Positions 18,701 to 22,349 of a DNA stretch of 22,349 nucleotides are shown piece by piece. Under the pieces are notes generated by a model. It did no database searches and was not told where the DNA came from. It worked only from the letters and a program-made list of their open reading frames with translations. The DNA comes from Amoebophrya sp. AT5.2 (lineage: Eukaryota > Sar > Dinophyceae > Syndiniales > Amoebophryaceae): NCBI GenBank assembly GCA_005223375.1, contig RXOD01004438.1, positions 1 through 22,349 on the forward strand, in the 5' to 3' direction. The translations under genes and the position numbers were made by a program. How positions within the stretch are numbered: the stretch's first letter is position 1; every line of letters begins with the position of its first letter.

Positions 18701-19998
18701 TTCCACGCAAGCCAGGCTCCCGTGATCGTGCACCAACGTGCTGGGCCGCTCGGGGGACCACCCCCTGCCGGAGCTCCCCCGCGAGGTGGAGGACCTCCAC
18801 CACGAAGCGCGATAAATGTTCTCAACCCGGCCGCGAACGGGGGCGGCGTAGCAGCTGTAGTGACGGGAAGTAGATCAGGACTTCCGCCAGGAGCCGTGGC
18901 GGTGCAGTACGTGAACGCAGCCGGAGCGCCAGTCGGCCCACCATCAACAAGTGCGGGAGCCTTGTATCGCCTGCCGCCGGGCCAGCAAGTAGAAGTGCTG
19001 CAGCATCAGGGCTCCGCCCAACAACAGTAAAATATTTTTTATTCAGTATTGCGAAAAGCCTAAGAAAGCCGAAATATCACATCGAATTCATTGTATCCTC
19101 TTATCCTTGATTTCCGTAGATCGCCCCGTCACTATTCTGGTCAGTATAGTTCTGCCGGTCCTCCTGATCGGATCCTGCCTCTGATTCGACGGGCAGCCCC
19201 TCCCGTATCTCAGCGTCGGCACACCTACTTGAACACTACAGGATTGTCCACGTGGTCGACGCCGAGGAGCTTCGATGGGATCGCGCAACTGCGGTGGGTC
19301 CTTCAACCGATACCAATGCCGGCGTGCGCCTGGTTTCTGCGGCCAACGTTCGGGCGGCGCAGTCCTCGCGAGCCGGGCCATACAGTGCGACGACGAGCCG
19401 GACGAAAATTTTTGAAAATGATCGGATTTTGACCGCGTCACGTCAGCACCAGCCCGCGGCGGAACGAAATGATCAGAAGCCCGTCGTGGCTGTCGCCGGC
19501 GCGCGAGGGGGTACGACTACAACCACAGGCTCCTCTACTTCCGCTGCACCCCTAGCCCTACAACCCGGGGGAGCTAGTGGTCGTGGAGCAGTTCCCGTCG
19601 TCCACCGTGCTCCGCCGGAGCACACGCCCTACACAGTGATCCAGACCGTGGTCAACCCAGACGGGAGCACCACTCAGTACCGGGCGATACACCAAACAGC
19701 TGCAGCTGCAGGATCAACAGCGATACAACTACCGCCGGGTGCGGCGGTAGGTGCGACGGCAGGGACAGCGGTGCACCAGAGCGCGAGAAGGGCAACAACC
19801 ACGGGTGCGGCTACTTACAGGATAGTACAGCACGCGAACGCGCACGCGGCTGCGATCGGATCAAACGGCAGCATAATGCAAGGGGCGGTCGTGCAACCGG
19901 AGCAGTCCAAGTCCGTTTCGAAAAAGCGCGCAGCAGGAGCAGAAGTGCCAGTAGTTGCTGTGATGCCAGATAAAACTTTCGTTCCGCAGTTTCAGTGA
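15746..19998 (+). CDS. Putative RNA-binding/mRNA-export adaptor-like protein, six exons
   Basis: Proposed exons: 15746-16241, 16398-16626, 16977-17089, 17381-18339, 18605-19026, 19242-19998, giving 991 residues. All five introns are GT-AG and every junction phase agrees (1, 2, 1, 0, 2). The start MDMDKSLDELIDSGR resembles the UAP56-binding motif of ALYREF/UIF-type export adaptors (MDMSLDDII). Residues 15-195 are Gly/His/Asn/Gln-rich with repeated HHG and W-G/N motifs. Exon 2 has MGVIRAFDKPRRGFG and VFFQKTG, reminiscent of a cold-shock domain; LALVDFSIREKHSGVNLQA at the start of exon 4 could be its last strands. Exon 4 is acidic with an NLS-like KKRKR and a Lys/Glu helix. Exons 5-6 are Gly/Pro then Ala/Gln/Thr-rich, with YR-x-n-LPPG repeats. 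Exon 3 is the least certain. RNA export is a hypothesis; a split into two genes near 16672/16900 is possible. Confidence 0.55.
16242..16397 (+). other. Intron 1 of the putative export-adaptor gene
   Basis: 156-bp GT-AG intron (AAAG|GTAGGC, TCTCCAG|GTGG), phase 1. It contains an internal acceptor (TTCTTGTAG at 16288) and donor (GTAAGT at 16347), so a 58-nt optional exon is conceivable, but its use would break the downstream frame. It begins near a second copy of CAATGACTCATTG (16258-16270). Confidence 0.65.
16627..16976 (+). other. Intron 2 of the putative export-adaptor gene, with shared element copy A
   Basis: 350 bp, AACT|GTATAAC to ATTCCCAG|GTACG, phase 2. The weak donor makes this border the least secure. 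The intron holds copy A (about 16701-16778) of an element also present in intron 4. Confidence 0.45.
16701..16778 (+). repeat. Intronic repeat element, copy A
   Basis: About 78 bases align with 18483-18556: TCAAC, GCACC, GT-x2-AC, then the identical block GAGGTTAGCACCGA (one base differs at its 5' edge), and CGTCAAC followed by ATA. GTTGAC (16727-16732) and GTCAAC (16766-16771) form a short inverted pair inside this copy. Confidence 0.7.
17090..17380 (+). other. Intron 3 of the putative export-adaptor gene
   Basis: 291 bp, ATCA|GTGAAT to GCACCAG|GTCTTG, phase 1. A short word, CAGCCTGAGG (17164-17173), recalls CAGGCTGAGG of copy A, but the rest does not match. Confidence 0.55.
18340..18604 (+). 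other. Intron 4 of the putative export-adaptor gene, with shared element copy B
   Basis: 265 bp, ATC|GTACTG to TTATCACAG|GAG, phase 0. It contains an 8-bp inverted repeat (GAGTGCTT 18388-18395, AAGCACTC 18419-18426), a 14-bp direct repeat TATAGCAAGCGAAA (18401-18414, 18557-18570) and element copy B (18483-18556). Confidence 0.7.
18483..18556 (+). repeat. Intronic repeat element, copy B
   Basis: Homologous to 16701-16778, with GAGGTTAGCACCGA nearly intact (18518-18531 reads GAGGTTAGCACCGA) and CGTCAAC at 18542-18548. It lies between the two copies of the 14-bp direct repeat. Confidence 0.7.
19027..19241 (+). other. Intron 5 of the putative export-adaptor gene
   Basis: 215 bp, CA|GTAAAAT to CACTACAG|GATTG, phase 2. 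The donor overlaps a TAA codon, so an unspliced message would end at AQQQ. A second acceptor-like site, TTTCCGTAG, ends at 19120 but gives stops in the needed frame. Confidence 0.65.
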
Positions 19999-20613
19999 CT
20001 CTCAGTGATGCACACGCGCTCGCGGAGCGGCTACTCAGAAAGAACAGTACTCCTACGTACTCGCGGCAATGTATGGCACACGCTGGGATTGGAACTTCTG
20101 CTCGTCATACTTCTATGAATGTGGTGAGAGCAGCACCAAAGACAAAGAACGCGAACAGAAATCAGACTTGCGGCTTGCCGTACGAAAGACATCACAGGAG
20201 GCGGGGCCACCGGCAGCACGTGCCGTCTGGAGCAGTTTCGCTTTCAGTGAAACAGAATAGTAAATATAAAAAAAAAGAGGACCACCAGCACCAGGACTTC
20301 CTTGTTCAGATTCATTTCGTCTCAGCTTCGTGACCAGGGGACCCGCCTTCCATTTTACAACTTCAGCTAAGCCTAAGAGTGAGTCGCGAGTGTTGACCTC
20401 GAAAATAAAAGAGAGTATAAGTTGTAGAGTGGGGACACAAGATGATCAAGAAAAGACAGAAGGAGCAGAAGGAAGTGAAACAAGAACACACAGCATAGCC
20501 AGGAGAGTGTACTACAGGAGCGTGCTGGAGGTATGCGAAATGAAATCAGAGTTCAGAATAGTTCCTCGGGTTTGTCCACCTCTTTGACCCAAGAAAATAA
20601 ATAAAATTTCAAT
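19999..20613. other. Region between the export-adaptor-like gene and the RIIa ORF
   Basis: A + frame following CTACTCAG (20039-20260; EQYSYVLAAMYGTRWDWNF) looks mildly protein-like and could be one more exon of the preceding gene if a donor near 19997 (CA|GTGACT) is used, but the phase does not fit simply. The rest is A-rich spacer and the leader of the next ORF. Confidence 0.35.
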
Positions 20614-20775
20614 ATGGACCTGGACTCGTACGTGAAGGTACGAGAGGGTGCTCTTCGGGACGAGTATTACAAGTACCTGGACAGTCACCCCGAGCTGCAA
20701 CAGATCCTCACCGACTTTCTCACTGCGCTGGTGGTGCACACTCCAGACGACGTCTACGCCTTTGCTGCTGAGTAA
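20614..20775 (+). CDS. RIIa-type dimerization/docking small protein
   Basis: A 53-residue ORF, MDLDSYVKVREG to the TAA stop. The second half, YLDSHPELQQILTDFLTALV followed by HTPDDVYAFAAE, matches the RIIa (PKA regulatory-subunit-like) fold: an amphipathic helix, HPEL, a second helix, then P-x-D-V-x-x-FAAE. Proteins of this kind (RIIAD1, CATIP relatives and others) dimerize and dock AKAP-type partners, often in cilia or flagella. The usual Tyr-Phe after AAE is missing: the codon GAG overlaps GTAACA, which could be a splice donor in phase 2, so the protein may continue in a later exon I could not identify. A leader AATAAATAAAATTTCAAT precedes the start. The family match is good; completeness is uncertain. 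Confidence 0.65.
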   Translation: MDLDSYVKVREGALRDEYYKYLDSHPELQQILTDFLTALVVHTPDDVYAFAAE

Positions 20776-21947
20776 CAACCAAGACGTGTAGTTTTGCAGC
20801 TGCAGCACTTACTTGTTTACTTGTTGTTGCGCCACCTGTAATCATGATCACCTTTCTTTTTCATATACTGCGTTCCTTTCATAATGTCCTTCATCGGAAA
20901 ACAAGGGATCCATCGCGGCTTGTCCAAGGCATGATGAAATGATCGGTACATCGGTACACCAGGTATTTCGCGGCGTTTAAGGACCTAGAGGCAGGCGAAG
21001 AAACGAAAGGAGCGTCAGCGAGCTGACCAGACAGGAGACGATGCTGAGGGGGCCGGCAGTGGCACCCGCCACCTAATTGTTGTTTAGTTTTTTTGAAGAC
21101 GGACCGGACGGCTCTTAGAAGCGCATGCTGCAACGTTGTCGAAAACGAAATGGAATGTTGAAAAGACGTTGGCCATCGCAGCTGCCAGGCAGAAAAACAG
21201 AAAAGCAGTCTCTCTTCGCGTCAGCTTCGGTTTCCGCGTGTCAGCATCAGCATCACCGTGCTCCTGTACTAGTACCTGTACTTACTTCTAATCGTTATCG
21301 TATTTCGTATCAAGGTGGGGCCTTACCCTTGTCGCCGTCTTGCTTCCGCCTCGAAGAACAAAATCAATCTCTCCATCAATGAAAGTCGCATGCTCGTTGT
21401 TTGCACGTGCTCGTCTGAATTTCGAATGAATGATGTACTTGTCGGAGAAGTAGATAATGATAGCCGTCCTCGTGGTCGACAAATGTATTTCCGTAGAACT
21501 ACGTCGTGCTGGAGCTGGTCCCCCGGAATCGAGGGGAAAATAAAAGATAGTCTTTTACTTTGATTTTTGTCTTCAGATGGTCGGTTTTCGTATCGTCTTC
21601 GTCCAGCTCTCTCTCTCTCAGGCGCGAAGATTCATTGAGGTCTTTGGCGGCTTTTCTTCTGAAATATTTCACATAGATGCAATCAGGCAACCCCTCACCC
21701 TGCGACAAGAAGGCTTTTTCGGCTCATTATTACGACGCCTTCTCCTCGTGCAGCAGCACGCCCTAGCACTTCCACCTTTGCATCAAGATAGAACGGCGAC
21801 GTTGCGGCAGCAGCTCTGAAGAAAGACACGGCTCCAGTAACTCGGTGCTGGGATCGATCGATCCGCGGCGCAGGTGAAGTTCAGGCTTTATCTCAGCGAA
21901 CGGGTAGAAACATCATACCTAGTACGTGAAGGGCCCGGCCGCCCAGG
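20776..21947. other. Intergenic region, 1.2 kb, no firm gene
   Basis: An 80-codon + frame at 21577-21819 begins right after an acceptor-like TTTTTGTCTTCAG (MVGFRIVFVQLSLSQARRF) and is hydrophobic; I give it about 0.2 as an exon. Other frames are short. Otherwise mixed-composition spacer. Confidence 0.4.
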
Positions 21948-22294
21948 ATGAATAGTCAACATGCGCAAAATCGGCCCGCCGCGAGTTCTTCTGGTTCGTC
22001 TTCGAGCTCGAGCTCTTCGAGCGCGGCTTCTTCCCCAAGGCATGATCAGTATCCGGACACCGGTGAGCACTTCGTGGCGGGCGAGACGTTGATCCACCCC
22101 GCGCACCTTGACGCCGCGGTGCGGAAGTTCCTCCACCCGGCCCGGACAGATTCCGACGCGCAGGCGGCGCTGTTCGGGTTGGAAGAGAAGGCCGCGGAGA
22201 AAGCGCTGTGCACGTTGGGCGCGAGCGTCTCGCGCGTTGTGTTCGCACAGTACCAGAAAGAGCGACAGCTGCGGGGCTATGGTCGGACCAGCTG
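21948..22294 (+). CDS. First exon of an unrecognised poly-Ser protein (partial)
   Basis: ATG at 21948 opens a frame of 115 codons plus two bases, up to the donor CTG|GTAAGT at 22295 (phase 2). Residues 13-29 are almost all Ser. The remainder (HFVAGETLIHPAHLDAAVRK, later ALFGLEEKAAEKALCTLG and VVFAQYQKERQLRGYG) looks like a folded or helical segment with high-G/C third positions, but I recognise no family. Without splicing the frame ends at TAA within the donor. A second identical donor, CTGGTAAGTG, lies 15 bases downstream; using it would keep the stop codon and truncate the protein. The rest of the gene is beyond the window. Confidence 0.6.
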
Positions 22295-22316
22295 GTAAGT
22301 GGCCAACTGGTAAGTG
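22292..22316 (+). repeat. Duplicated splice donor CTGGTAAGTG
   Basis: The ten bases at 22292-22301 recur exactly at 22307-22316 (period 15). Both are consensus 5' splice sites. Confidence 0.9.
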
Positions 22317-22349
22317 CGAGGTGATGGGTTTCCCCTTGGGTGGCGACTT

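Noticed and set aside
19121..19432. Alternative exon after TTTCCGTAG (SPRHYSGQYSSAGPP frame)
   Set aside because: It competes with the 19242 start, which alone matches the donor phase at 19027 and leads into the long conserved-style frame.
1..22349. CRISPR array, bacterial operon, prophage or insertion sequence
   Set aside because: No regularly spaced repeats with unique spacers, no transposase or phage genes, and clear spliceosomal introns show this is eukaryotic DNA.

Overview
The window looks like nuclear DNA of a compact protist genome, most likely an alveolate and possibly a dinoflagellate of the Syndiniales/Amoebophrya kind. The signs are a eukaryotic ribosomal protein L7 gene split by short GT-AG introns, a TANGO2/NRDE gene, an ERI1-type exonuclease exon, an RIIa-type docking protein, and proteins with long low-complexity inserts. 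All confidently called genes lie on the + strand, with 0.7-2.7 kb between them. The placement is inference. I found no spliced-leader sequence, rRNA or tRNA that would settle it.

Layout. Bases 1-599 are non-coding (probable intron, starting with a 21-G run) and lead into the last exon of an ERI1-like 3'-5' exonuclease (600-788). A 2.7 kb stretch with no convincing gene follows. TANGO2 is an uninterrupted ORF at 3500-4954. RPL7 spans 5765-7033 in three exons. The 7034-10141 stretch is unclear: it holds small possible exons, two TATATATAA boxes, a diverged 83-bp tandem duplication, and a coding-like segment whose frame changes at a 5-bp duplication. A large two-exon SET-domain gene runs 10142-14320 and contains a perfect 29-bp inverted repeat.

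From 15746 to 19998 I reconstruct a six-exon gene of 991 residues in which every exon-exon phase agrees. Its protein begins with a UAP56-binding-like motif (SLDELI), is Gly/His/Asn-rich, carries a cold-shock-like motif and ends in Ala/Gly/Gln-rich low complexity, so an mRNA-binding or export role is the best guess. Two of its introns share a homologous ~80-bp element. A 53-residue RIIa-type ORF follows at 20614-20775. The window ends in the first exon of an unrecognised poly-Ser protein (21948-22294), which stops at a duplicated splice donor.

The genes do not form one pathway. They mix housekeeping (RPL7), RNA turnover (ERI1-like), chromatin (SET), RNA handling (the 15.7-20 kb gene), signalling/cilium-type docking (RIIa) and TANGO2. 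The most distinctive theme is repeat structure in or near introns: hairpins, direct repeats, duplicated donors and a shared intronic element. This resembles introner-type intron gain, but proof needs transcripts and whole-genome comparison.
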